Made by a program: the position numbers and the translations under genes. A model generated the notes under the pieces. It ran no database searches and was not told where the DNA came from. It saw only the letters and a program-made list of their open reading frames with translations. Positions 8,796 to 16,583 of a stretch of 64,000 bases of DNA are shown in pieces (positions within the stretch are counted from its first letter, which is position 1; each line of letters begins with the position of its first letter). The stretch spans positions 124,001 to 188,000 of the forward strand of contig NZ_JBDLLG010000004.1 in NCBI RefSeq assembly GCF_039822625.1. Direction: 5' to 3'. This DNA comes from Marinimicrobium locisalis. GTDB lineage: Bacteria; Pseudomonadota; Gammaproteobacteria; Pseudomonadales; Cellvibrionaceae.

Positions 8796-9014
8796 TCACA
8801 CAATATGGTTTTCTATCGACGTGAACGATTGAGGACTGCCGTTAATTTTCCATTTCCATTGAGCATTAGCCGTCATATCTGGCTTGATCAATGTTTTTCC
8901 CGCTTCGCCTTTTGAGTTACTTACGCCATGAAACCCATGAACAATGGATTGTGCTATTTTTACCCCGGACTCGGGCCGAAGCTCCTTCAGGTGGTTCAGA
9001 AGATCTTTGCTCAT
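8796..9014 (-). CDS. Hypothetical protein, possible N-terminal part of a split gene
   Basis: A 72-residue product from the ATG at 9014, which has an AGGAG about 9 nt upstream. It is hydrophilic and no family is recognised. Its TGA stop at 8796-8798 is followed in the same frame by another 126 open codons covering the next hypothetical frame. This may be the surviving N-terminal part of a longer protein that ended at 8415. Confidence 0.42.
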   Translation of the reverse strand: MSKDLLNHLKELRPESGVKIAQSIVHGFHGVSNSKGEAGKTLIKPDMTANAQWKWKINGSPQSFTSIENHIV

Positions 9015-9093
9015 TTCATTCGCTCCTTGTATATTCCTATCGTATCGGACAGCTACTGGTGACAACGAAGTGTGCGGGAGTTGGCAGCTATAG

Positions 9094-9282
9094 TCAAACC
9101 TGGTGTACAGCCGCTTCAGGGTGACCCTGTTGTTGGTCCGGCTCTACAAAATCGCCGTCCTTGAATCGAACTCCCTGAATGACATCGGCCAACAGCTTGT
9201 AGCTTCGTAAGCGTCGCCACTTTTTCTGGGCCGTGACCATTAGCTTATACGCCATGGCCAGTGTCGTCTTCCGACTGTCCAA
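9094..9282 (-). pseudogene. IS256-type transposase C-terminal remnant
   Basis: The translation contains TLAMAYKLMVTAQKKWRRLR, then ADVIQGVRFKDG. This is the pattern of the extreme C-terminus of IS256/Mutator-type transposases (QKxWRRL followed by a xVIxGVxFxDG segment). No catalytic DDE domain and no terminal inverted repeats are present. The apparent start is an artefact: it is fused to a truncated copy of a merR 5' end. It is a scar of a former insertion or deletion. Confidence 0.6.
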
Positions 9283-9405
9283 TGTTCATACGCTTTCTAG
9301 CCTCCCAGTCACAACAGATCGACACCTGCTCCAAAACATTGCAGTTACTGCAACCCTTTGTGGCATACAGGTCAACATTTAAACAAAAAGCGGCAAACTA
9401 TCTCC
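9276..9405 (-). pseudogene. Truncated duplicate of the merR start region
   Basis: The minus strand reads ATG AAC ATT GGA CAG TCG (MNIGQS) from 9289 and then breaks into the transposase remnant. This start and about 115 bp upstream of it resemble the start and upstream region of the intact CueR-like gene (9952-10085). Shared segments include ATACG-TTTCTAGCCTCC and CAAC-TTTAAACAAAA-GCGGCAA. It is the promoter and first six codons of a lost merR copy or a segmental duplication. Confidence 0.6.
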
Positions 9406-9410
9406 CGGAA

Positions 9411-9530
9411 AATCCGGTTGGAGATTCTCTGACGCCTACAGGAATGTAGATGCTAGAGCGACGCAGGAAGCCAAAGCCGCGGCATGCCGATGAGAAGCCT
9501 ACAGGGAAGTATTCACGGCGGGTCTACAAC
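9411..9530 (+). repeat. Hairpin element F, degenerate copy
   Basis: Carries GATTCTCTGACGCCTACAGG, the GCGACGCAGGAAGCCAAAGC block shared with element D, and the conserved end AGCCTACAGGGAAGTATTCACGGCGGGTCT. The last part follows the cores of elements E and G. The arms (about CGGTTGGAGAT and GTCTACAACCTG) pair only partly, so it appears decayed. It fills the gap between the merR remnant and the intact regulator. Confidence 0.65.
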
Positions 9531-9561
9531 CTGTAGCCCCCCTGACTCTCTCCCCAAACAC

Positions 9562-9966
9562 CTAAACCAACTTAAACGGCATGGGCTGAGCCAAGTTATC
9601 GATAATGGCGCAATCGGCATGGTCGTCCCCAGGACACTGCTCAGCCATCGACAGAAGAGTCCCACGCATCGTCTCCAACTGCTCCAGCTGAGCTTCCACC
9701 TGAGCCACATGCGACATCACCAAAGCCTTCACCTCCGCACTGCGCCGGTTCGGATCCTCATAAAGCGCCAGCAACTCCCGACACTCATCCAAATTAAACC
9801 CCACCGCCCGACAATGCTGAAGAAACCGAAGCCGAGCCACATCATCACTCGTATAATCCCGATAACCATTCTCCGCTCGATCCGGCTCCACCAAACCCAG
9901 ACTCTCATAGTACCGGATCGTCTTACTATTCAGCCCACTGCGCTCAGCCGCCTGCCCAATATTCAT
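9562..9966 (-). CDS. MerR-family regulator, CueR/HmrR-like
   Basis: A 134-residue MerR-type activator. The N-terminal winged helix-turn-helix begins MNIGQAAERSGLNSKTIRYY, a dimerisation helix follows (about 80-110), and the C-terminal metal loop reads CPGDDHADC. The pair of cysteines with seven residues between them is the signature of Cu(I)/Ag(I)/Au(I) sensors such as CueR; the further C-terminal CCHH tail of E. coli CueR is absent. The ATG at 9966 is set by homology at MNIG. No copper ATPase or chaperone lies beside it, so its target is elsewhere or lost. The divergent small Cys/His-rich gene at 10196 is a possible partner, by position only. Confidence 0.85.
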   Translation of the reverse strand: MNIGQAAERSGLNSKTIRYYESLGLVEPDRAENGYRDYTSDDVARLRFLQHCRAVGFNLDECRELLALYEDPNRRSAEVKALVMSHVAQVEAQLEQLETMRGTLLSMAEQCPGDDHADCAIIDNLAQPMPFKLV

Positions 9967-10129
9967 ACGTTTTCTAGCCTCCACCACACCATACGTTCTC
10001 TGGCACTCAAAAACTTTCCACCAACTATAACCTTTTTCGGCGCCACAGACCAACTTTTAAACAAAAGCGGCAAGATGCCGCCCCCAAAATAGTGTGACCC
10101 ACCGCACAACAACAACTCATTTTTGATAG

Positions 10130-10142
10130 GTATATCATATAC
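10130..10142. promoter_or_regulatory. Palindrome upstream of a small gene
   Basis: GTATATCATATAC is a perfect odd-length palindrome about 55 bp upstream of the gene at 10196. A TTGACA at 10156-10161 lies between them, but no good -10 box at the right spacing follows. It could be an operator; this is a weak assignment. Confidence 0.25.
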
Positions 10143-10195
10143 TTAGAAATAATATTTGACATTAAAGGTGAGGATATTAAAGTAGGACTATCAAC

Positions 10196-10444
10196 ATGAC
10201 CGGAGCGTCAGCCATGGAATACCTCAGCATGACCGATCCCGAGTGGGAAACCATGTGGGATCAACTCGCCAACGAGCGCCTGAATCAAGGCGACCCGGTC
10301 TGTGAGTGCTACGGTCAGGGGTGGGAATATATGGGGTCTACACAGAACCACCACCACTTCCGCCACGCCTGCCATCCGGCCACGGAAAAAGTGGAATACC
10401 TCTACATCGAACGAGCCGGAGTGGCCTTCGCCTGGGTCGGCTGA
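10196..10444 (+). CDS. Small Cys/His-rich hypothetical protein
   Basis: An 82-residue soluble product with no signal peptide. The central part holds CECYGQGWEYMG followed by a cluster HHHFRHACHP, so three Cys and several His sit within about 30 residues. That looks like a metal-binding site, though no named zinc ribbon is recognised. An alternative start is the ATG at 10208. It is transcribed away from the CueR-like gene, 230 bp from its start, and ends at a bidirectional terminator. Function unknown. Confidence 0.6.
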   Translation: MTGASAMEYLSMTDPEWETMWDQLANERLNQGDPVCECYGQGWEYMGSTQNHHHFRHACHPATEKVEYLYIERAGVAFAWVG

Positions 10445-10501
10445 ACTGAGCCGCAAACGTTAATGCCCAAAGCAGCCGCCGGTTCAAATGCCACCTCCTA
10501 C

Positions 10502-10530
10502 AAAAAAACCCGCGAATTGCGGGCTTTTTT
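10502..10530. terminator. Bidirectional intrinsic terminator
   Basis: Seven A, then a GC stem (CCCGC, AATT loop region, GCGGG), then C and six T. It serves the small gene at 10196 on the plus strand and the DUF4404 gene at 10553 on the minus strand. Confidence 0.8.
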
Positions 10531-10552
10531 GTCATGGCTGCTTCCGGGTCCG

Positions 10553-10810
10553 CTACACCCCAATATTCTTCAGCGTTTCCAGAATCTCTCTCATCACACC
10601 GGCAGTACGCGGGTGCTCGGCGGCCATCTCCTCCACTAGCATTTCCAGCGTATCCAACGGCACCGGCTCTCCGTACTCGTCTTTGGTCCCCTGAGGGTGA
10701 GTATGCAGCTCCAGCTGCTCCATCAGGCGCTTCTGGGGCTCACTGGGCTCTTCGTCCCCATACATCTCATGCATTTCGGTAATCAGATTCCGTACTCTTT
10801 CCTGGGGCAT
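10553..10810 (-). CDS. DUF4404 family protein
   Basis: An 85-residue helical, acidic protein. The C-terminal pattern of an acidic helix, then AAEHPRTAGVMREILETLKN and IGV, matches DUF4404 (a conserved EHP segment before a terminal helix ending in G-I/V). Function unknown. The ATG at 10810 is chosen over a GTG at 10816 because GAGG lies 5 nt upstream. It is a single-gene unit ending at the shared terminator. Confidence 0.7.
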   Translation of the reverse strand: MPQERVRNLITEMHEMYGDEEPSEPQKRLMEQLELHTHPQGTKDEYGEPVPLDTLEMLVEEMAAEHPRTAGVMREILETLKNIGV

Positions 10811-10875
10811 AGTCACCTCGTTATTTCAATTAATGAACTCATTCTCCCACCCTGTACCTGCGCCACGAGCCGCTG

Positions 10876-10982
10876 GCACTGAGGGGCGGTGTGCGGTAGA
10901 GCATCCCAGGACCGTGGAGCGGGGGACCCGCGATTCGAGCCTACAGGGACGTATTTACGGCGTGTCCTGGGATGCTCTACCG
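10876..10982 (-). repeat. Hairpin element G (unique arms, shared core, box)
   Basis: Perfect 19-bp arms CGGTAGAGCATCCCAGGAC (10894-10912) and its complement (10964-10982) enclose a 51-nt core. The core includes GGACCCGCGATTCGAGCC, then TACAGGGACGTATTTACGGC. The external box GCACTGAGG at 10876-10884 is the complement of CCTCAGTGC, so this copy is inverted relative to A and B. It lies between the DUF4404 start and the MATE gene end. Confidence 0.87.
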
Positions 10983-11067
10983 TGCAGCGCCCCGGACTAT
11001 CCGAAGGCACCGTTCCGAATTTCCTTCCTATCCGTTGCAGCTAGTTATAGTATAGACAACAAAGACA

Positions 11068-12462
11068 CTAAGACGTTTGCTTCATCGCTCGCCTTTTGGC
11101 CTCTCTCGCCTCCCGCGCCGCTACACCGTACTCCTTCCAGTGCCCCTGGCGCCAGCGCCACCACTTAATCACCGCCCTGACCGACTCATCCACCACAGCC
11201 GCCACCATTACACCATAAATTCCCCATCCGAGCGTAATCGTCAGAACGTAAGCCAAAGGCACCGAGAACAGCCAAATGATCGCGATCGTGGAATAAGAGA
11301 TAAAAGCCGCATCCCCCGTGGAGCGGAGCGCGCCTCCCATCACAATGTTCACCGTTCTGGCCGGCTCCGAAATGAAGGCGAGTACAAACACCCAAAAGCC
11401 GAACGCCAGAATCGCCGGGTCATCCGTGTAAATACTCAGCACCGGCTGGTTAAAAATCACCCAGAACAACGCCAGCAACCCAGTGCCCCACATCGCGATC
11501 TTAACGCTGCGGCGCATCTGACGGTCTGCCTCATCAAACTCGTTGCGACCTACTCGCTGAGCGATAATCACCTCCGTGGCCATACTCAAGGCCACCGAGA
11601 TCATCAGGCAGAAGAGAAACGTATTGAACGCGTAGACCTTGACCTTCAGCGCCAAGTCACCCACTTCCGCAACAATCCAGTTGAGCATGATCATGTACAT
11701 GTTGAAAGACACCGGCTCCAGGCTGGCCGGGGCCGCGATGCGGAGCACAGGTTTGATCAGCGAACGAAATTCGCGAATGCCCTGGCGAAGGGGCAAGCGC
11801 ACTTTCAGTTTCCAGTGAACAATAGTGGCGGTAAACAGAAAGCTACAGGCGATGGCGGCGACGCTGGCCATGGCCACCCCATCGACGCCCATGGGTTCGA
11901 CACCGAACAGGCCGAACACCACGATGCTATTTCCCAGAATATTCGCACCAAAGAAAACAAAGTTACTAACGGTATTCCACTTGGGCTCCCCGTAGACGTT
12001 CAAGATGGTTTGGTAGGAGGCACGCAGGCCCCAGATGGCGACCATCCAGCCGATAATGCCAAGATAGGTGACCGAGTGGGTTTCCACGGTTTCGGACAGG
12101 GGCATCCAGCCGGCCACATACGCGCCGCCGGTATTGATCGCCATGGCGGTAAGGACCGCCAGGCCCGCGATCAACAGCACATAGGCCATAATGGTGGCGT
12201 TGGCCGTCTCGTACTTATTGGCCCCAATACGCTGGCTGGCAATGCTCGAGCCGGCAAAGGCGGTCACCATCAGCAGGGTGTTGCCGGCGAACACCAGGGG
12301 CGACACTGCCCCCACGGCGGCGGCCGCATTGTCGGAAATGCGGCTGAGAAAGAACATGTCGGTCAGCGGGATGGTAAAGGTGACCGCCTGGTCCACCAAC
12401 ATGGGCGCACTCATGCCCCATAGGCCCTTGTCCAGCACCCGGCTTTTTGGCTGATTACTCAA
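11068..12462 (-). CDS. MATE-family efflux transporter
   Basis: A 464-residue inner-membrane protein with about 12 hydrophobic segments in the two-fold MATE arrangement. It has typical N-terminal features (PMLVDQAVTFTIPLTDMFFL, then VSPLVFAGNTLLM). These antiporters export drugs or metabolites using Na+ or H+ gradients. The substrate cannot be inferred from the neighbours. The C-terminal tail is basic (AREAREAKRRAMKQTS). The start ATG follows a GGAG about 8 nt upstream. It is transcribed alone, behind the terminator of the ftsX-like gene. Confidence 0.88.
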   Translation of the reverse strand: MSNQPKSRVLDKGLWGMSAPMLVDQAVTFTIPLTDMFFLSRISDNAAAAVGAVSPLVFAGNTLLMVTAFAGSSIASQRIGANKYETANATIMAYVLLIAGLAVLTAMAINTGGAYVAGWMPLSETVETHSVTYLGIIGWMVAIWGLRASYQTILNVYGEPKWNTVSNFVFFGANILGNSIVVFGLFGVEPMGVDGVAMASVAAIACSFLFTATIVHWKLKVRLPLRQGIREFRSLIKPVLRIAAPASLEPVSFNMYMIMLNWIVAEVGDLALKVKVYAFNTFLFCLMISVALSMATEVIIAQRVGRNEFDEADRQMRRSVKIAMWGTGLLALFWVIFNQPVLSIYTDDPAILAFGFWVFVLAFISEPARTVNIVMGGALRSTGDAAFISYSTIAIIWLFSVPLAYVLTITLGWGIYGVMVAAVVDESVRAVIKWWRWRQGHWKEYGVAAREAREAKRRAMKQTS

Positions 12463-12481
12463 ACACTGCTCCTACAAAAAA

Positions 12482-12501
12482 CGGAGAGCCGTGGCTCTCC
12501 G
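12482..12501 (-). terminator. Intrinsic terminator of the ybbA-ybbP operon
   Basis: CGGAGAGCC and GGCTCTCCG form a perfect 9-bp stem with a 2-nt loop. On the minus strand it is followed directly by T6, about 90 bp after the permease stop. Confidence 0.8.
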
Positions 12502-12590
12502 CATGATTAATTGGCGCATTATAGTCCGTATGACCTCGCCGGCCCAATCCGACTCAGAGGTGTCTCACCCCTCGGCACCGGCTATAGACT

Positions 12591-15056
12591 CTACGCCGCC
12601 TCGCGCAGCACCACGGCGGGGGGAGTCGTTACGGCGCCGCGGCAGCTAACGGCGCCAAGCAACCCCACAAACACGGCACCGAGCACGGGCCCCAACACCC
12701 AAAAGAGATAATGGGGCCGAATCGGTATCTCAAGCACGAAGTGCTGCAAGCTGAGCAGCAACGCTTCCGATCCGATAACGGCAACCACCCCGGATAGGCC
12801 TCCGAGAATAGAGAATTCCGCCCAGACACTGCCCACCACCAGCCGCCGGGGGCTACCCAGGGCACGCAGCAGGCCGGCCTCCTGTTTACGGGCATCCAAA
12901 CTCGTGGTGACTGCGGCCAGCAACACCAAGGCCCCGCCAACCACCGTGAGCACCAGAACCAATTGAATGCCTTTGGTAACTTGGGTAATCACGGTTCGAA
13001 TTTGCTCAAACACCCGATCCAGTTCAATCAACAATATGGTCGGGTGCTCGCGCATCAGCTCGTTCACCAGCGGCTTCTGTTCCGAGGGAATGTAGGCACT
13101 GGTAATGTAAGTGGCCGAATAGTCCGCAAGGGCGCCGGGCTCGAAAATGAAAAAGAAATTAGGGTTCATGGATTGCCAGTCCAGGGAGCGGAAGCTGGCC
13201 ACTTCGGCCTCTTCGGTCAAGCCGCCGATAGAGAAACGCAGGCGGTCCCCGAGCTCAATGCCCAGCTCCTCCGCCAACTCTTCTTCTACCGACACGCCCG
13301 GCAGCTCATCACCCTGCCACTGGTCCCACCACTGGCCAGCCACGATTTTGTTGTCCTCACCCAGCGTGCCGCTCCAGGTCAGATTGGCCTCCCGGTTGAG
13401 ACGATCCCGGCTCTTTTCTTCATCGTTAATGTGAGTCAAACGACCGCGCACCATCGGATATAGGGGTTGCCGATCCACTTGGTTACTGTCCAGCAGTGTC
13501 TGGACTCCCTCCACCTCATCCGGGGCCACATTGACCAGAAAGTGGTTGGGTGCCTCTTCCGGCAGCTGCAAGCGCCAATCCTCCACCAGAGAGGTGCGCA
13601 CCACCGTAAGCGTAATCAACAACATAATCGCGATGGAGAAAATCACCATTTGAACCAAACTGTGGCCGCGACGGCGTTGCAGGTTGGCCACGGCCAGGCG
13701 CCAGACGCTGCTCGCCCCCGTTGTCAGCCGGCGGCTCAGTTGCAACAAGGCCAGGCCGAGCACCGAGGTGGACACCACCACAACCAGAAGCGCCGCCACA
13801 ACGCTCAGGGCCAACTTCCAGTCCCGACTGAACAACACCACTAGCAGGGTTACCGCTAACAGGGCCAACACCACCTGGGTCCAGACCTGAACGCGATCAA
13901 CACTCAACTCGCGCCGCAGAATTTTCAGCGGCGGCACGCCCGGTAAAAACCACAGCGCCGGGAGCGCAAAAAACATCAGACACACCAGGCCGCTGAACAG
14001 GCTCAGCATATAGGCCAGCCAACCGGGCGGTGCAAGCGTTAACTCAAAAAATGAAGCCAGGCCATAGGCCACCAGTTGCTGGAAGCCCTCACCCAGAAAC
14101 ACCCCAAACACCGAAGCCACGGCGGAGAGAATAATCAGTTGCCCGAAGTACAATCGACGAATGCGCCCGGCACCGGCGCCCAGGCTTTTCATTAAGGCGA
14201 CCTGATCTACGTGGCGGTCGGCGAACTGCCGGGCGGCCAGTCCAATGGCCACCCCGGCCAACAGCACACCGACCACGGCGGCCAGCAGCAGGAACTGTTT
14301 GCCGCGATCCAGCGTCTGGGCCAGGCGCTGCTGGGAGGACTCAATATCCACCACGCGGTAGTGCTCGCTCAACCGGGGCTCGAGCCAGCCCATAAAGTTC
14401 TCGAGTTCCGCCGGCCGACTCGCCGCCAATAGCCATTGGTAGCTCACCCGGCTCCCCGGCTGCACCACGCCGGTTTTCTCAAGATCGGCGATGTTCATCA
14501 AAACCCGGCCGCCGGTCATAAAAATAGAGCTGGCGCCGTCGGGCTGGCGCACCATCACTCGGGAGGCCGTCAGTTGATAATCGCCCACACCAAAGGTGTC
14601 CCCGAGCTCAATATCGAGCAGTGGCAAGAGGCGGGCGTCGACCCAGGCCTCCCCAGGGGCGGGAATGCCCTCGGCCACTTGCGGCGGTTCCGCCGTCCAG
14701 GGTTTCGCGGTCGTCTCCACCACTCCCCGAAGCGGGTAGCCCTCATCGACCGCCTTGATCGACGCCAGGTGCATGGCATCGCCCTTGTAAACCATGGAGG
14801 AGAACTCCACCAACCGGCTCTGTTGCAGGTCGCGGGAGGCGGCCTCGTTCTCCCAGTTGGAGTGGTGAGGATCGGAGCCCCGAACCACCCGGTCGGCCCC
14901 CAGCAGGTTGTTGCTCTGCTGCACCAGGGTCGCATCCAGGCGATCGGTGAAAATCGCGATGGCACTGACCACCATTACCGCCATCACCAAGGCGACGCTC
15001 AGCAGCCGTACCTCTCCACTGCGCCAGTTGCGCCACAATAATCGTGCTGACAGCAT
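12591..15056 (-). CDS. ybbP: ABC transporter permease, FtsX family (YbbP-like)
   Basis: An 821-residue inner-membrane permease with the YbbP plan. It has an N-terminal membrane anchor (about 15-40) and a large periplasmic part, then a first FtsX block (about 260-370) and central helices. A second periplasmic part and a C-terminal FtsX block (about 695-815) follow. This family works with a MacB/LolD-type ATPase in lipid or protein extraction or in mechanotransmission. Its exact substrate is unknown. The stop of the ATPase gene is 3 bp away, so the two are co-translated. The layout with divergent tesA matches E. coli tesA-ybbA-ybbP. Confidence 0.88.
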   Translation of the reverse strand: MLSARLLWRNWRSGEVRLLSVALVMAVMVVSAIAIFTDRLDATLVQQSNNLLGADRVVRGSDPHHSNWENEAASRDLQQSRLVEFSSMVYKGDAMHLASIKAVDEGYPLRGVVETTAKPWTAEPPQVAEGIPAPGEAWVDARLLPLLDIELGDTFGVGDYQLTASRVMVRQPDGASSIFMTGGRVLMNIADLEKTGVVQPGSRVSYQWLLAASRPAELENFMGWLEPRLSEHYRVVDIESSQQRLAQTLDRGKQFLLLAAVVGVLLAGVAIGLAARQFADRHVDQVALMKSLGAGAGRIRRLYFGQLIILSAVASVFGVFLGEGFQQLVAYGLASFFELTLAPPGWLAYMLSLFSGLVCLMFFALPALWFLPGVPPLKILRRELSVDRVQVWTQVVLALLAVTLLVVLFSRDWKLALSVVAALLVVVVSTSVLGLALLQLSRRLTTGASSVWRLAVANLQRRRGHSLVQMVIFSIAIMLLITLTVVRTSLVEDWRLQLPEEAPNHFLVNVAPDEVEGVQTLLDSNQVDRQPLYPMVRGRLTHINDEEKSRDRLNREANLTWSGTLGEDNKIVAGQWWDQWQGDELPGVSVEEELAEELGIELGDRLRFSIGGLTEEAEVASFRSLDWQSMNPNFFFIFEPGALADYSATYITSAYIPSEQKPLVNELMREHPTILLIELDRVFEQIRTVITQVTKGIQLVLVLTVVGGALVLLAAVTTSLDARKQEAGLLRALGSPRRLVVGSVWAEFSILGGLSGVVAVIGSEALLLSLQHFVLEIPIRPHYLFWVLGPVLGAVFVGLLGAVSCRGAVTTPPAVVLREAA

Positions 15057-15059
15057 GAA

Positions 15060-15755
15060 TCAGGCCTCTTCCGGCATCGGCTGATCTTCCAGGGCACCCG
15101 CCACCAGATGGATACGCCGGCCGCAGCGCCGGGCCAGGCGCTCTTCGTGGGTAATCAGAATCAGGGTTGTCCCCTGTTCGCGGTTCAGATCAAACAGCAA
15201 GTCAATGATGGTGGCGCCGGTGTGAAGGTCGAGGTTGCCGGTAGGTTCGTCGGCAAAAAGTACTTCCGGCTGGCTGGCAAAGGCCCGTGCAATCGCCACC
15301 CGCTGTTGCTCGCCGCCGGAGAGCTGTTGAGGGTAATGGCTGAGACGTTCCGCCAGGCCCACCCGAGTAAGATACTCCTTTGCGGCGGTACGAGCGCTAC
15401 GGTTACCGTGAAGCTCCAGGGGCAGCATCACGTTCTCTAGGGCGGTCAGGCCCGGCAGCAATTGAAAGGATTGAAAGACAAAGCCCACCGAGGCGGCCCT
15501 AACCTTGGCTCGGCCTTCCTCGTCCAGGCTGGTCAGCGTCTGCCCGCAGAGCTGGACCTCCCCGGAGCTAGGCAGGTCAAGCCCCGCCAAAATTCCCAGC
15601 AAGGTGGACTTGCCCGAGCCGGAGGGGCCGGTAATGGCGAGGCTTTCCCCCGCCGTTACCGCCAGAGAGATCCGGTGCAAGATGGTTAAGTCCCCCTCGG
15701 CAGTGGGGACCACCTTGCCAACATCGTTTGCTTCTACCAACACTTTTGCATCCAT
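15060..15755 (-). CDS. ybbA: ABC transporter ATP-binding protein (YbbA-like)
   Basis: A 231-residue ATPase of the LolD/MacB class. It has Walker A GPSGSGKST, signature LSGGEQQR, Walker B EVLFADEPTGNLD and the switch histidine in LILITHEERLA. The ATG at 15755 (MDAKVL) is preferred over an upstream frame start at 15803; GGAG lies just before it. It partners the FtsX-like permease 3 bp downstream and is divergent from tesA, 180 bp away, as in E. coli. Confidence 0.92.
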   Translation of the reverse strand: MDAKVLVEANDVGKVVPTAEGDLTILHRISLAVTAGESLAITGPSGSGKSTLLGILAGLDLPSSGEVQLCGQTLTSLDEEGRAKVRAASVGFVFQSFQLLPGLTALENVMLPLELHGNRSARTAAKEYLTRVGLAERLSHYPQQLSGGEQQRVAIARAFASQPEVLFADEPTGNLDLHTGATIIDLLFDLNREQGTTLILITHEERLARRCGRRIHLVAGALEDQPMPEEA

Positions 15756-15935
15756 CGGGGTCTCCGGCCCAGTCGTGCGAGGCGAGTAACGTGAATCAAG
15801 CACATAAAATCAAGTGCCCTATTCCACCCTCAACAGCCGGGGCTGTCAAAACGGTTCACAATTCTTTACGGTATATCCTACCCGCGCGATCAGCGGCACT
15901 TTATCATTGAACGCTGACTGAAAAGGTAACTGATT

Positions 15936-16583
15936 ATGCGGCAATGGCTGTTCCGATGGTTCTCTCTGTGCTTTCTCGTAAGCCTTCTGGGCGCCAGCGC
16001 GCTCGTGTCGGCCCAGACAGCGCCGAAAATCCTGGTGCTGGGAGACAGCCTCAGCGCCGGCTACGGCATTGAAGTGGAGGAAGGCTGGGTCGAGATGCTT
16101 AACCAGCGGCTGGAGAGCCAGGGCTACCCCCACCAAGTGGTGAACGCCAGCGTCAGTGGCGAGACCACCGAGGGCGGCCTGAAGCGCCTGCCGAGGCTGC
16201 TGGATGCCCACCAACCCGAGTGGGTGTTGCTAGGGCTCGGAGGCAACGACGGCTTGCGCGGCTACCCGGTTAAGAAAATGAAGGCCAACCTCGCCAAGGC
16301 CGTTGAGCGAAGCCGGAAAGCAGGTGCCAACGTATTGTTGTTGGGCATTCAGATTCCGCCCAACTACGGCCGCCGCTATACCGACCAGTTCACCTCGGTT
16401 TACCCGGAGCTGGCCAAAGAGAAAGGCGTGGCGCTGGTCCCGTTTATGCTCGAAGGGGTGGCCACCAAGCGCGAGATGATGCAAAACGACGGCATCCACC
16501 CCAACGCCCAAGCACAGCCAGCCATTCTAAATAACGTCTGGCCCGTACTCAAATCCCTCCTTACAAATACCACTCCAGGGTGA
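15936..16583 (+). CDS. tesA: Acyl-CoA thioesterase I / lysophospholipase
   Basis: A 215-residue periplasmic SGNH hydrolase that cleaves acyl thioesters and lysophospholipids. A signal peptide (about residues 1-26) precedes block I GDSLSAGYG with the nucleophile Ser. The GGND block is near 103, and the catalytic Asp and His are in DGIHPNAQAQ near 188. Length matches TesA. The 3' end overlaps the converging TonB receptor gene by 23 bp. Confidence 0.93.
   Translation: MRQWLFRWFSLCFLVSLLGASALVSAQTAPKILVLGDSLSAGYGIEVEEGWVEMLNQRLESQGYPHQVVNASVSGETTEGGLKRLPRLLDAHQPEWVLLGLGGNDGLRGYPVKKMKANLAKAVERSRKAGANVLLLGIQIPPNYGRRYTDQFTSVYPELAKEKGVALVPFMLEGVATKREMMQNDGIHPNAQAQPAILNNVWPVLKSLLTNTTPG

Noticed and set aside
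8796..8798. TGA as a selenocysteine codon
   Set aside because: No downstream SECIS-like hairpin was seen, no selenoprotein family similarity, and the area is degenerating.
11077..12423. A 448-codon plus-strand frame opposite the MATE gene
   Set aside because: Rich in His, Arg and Gln as expected for the complement of a membrane protein gene; no family features.
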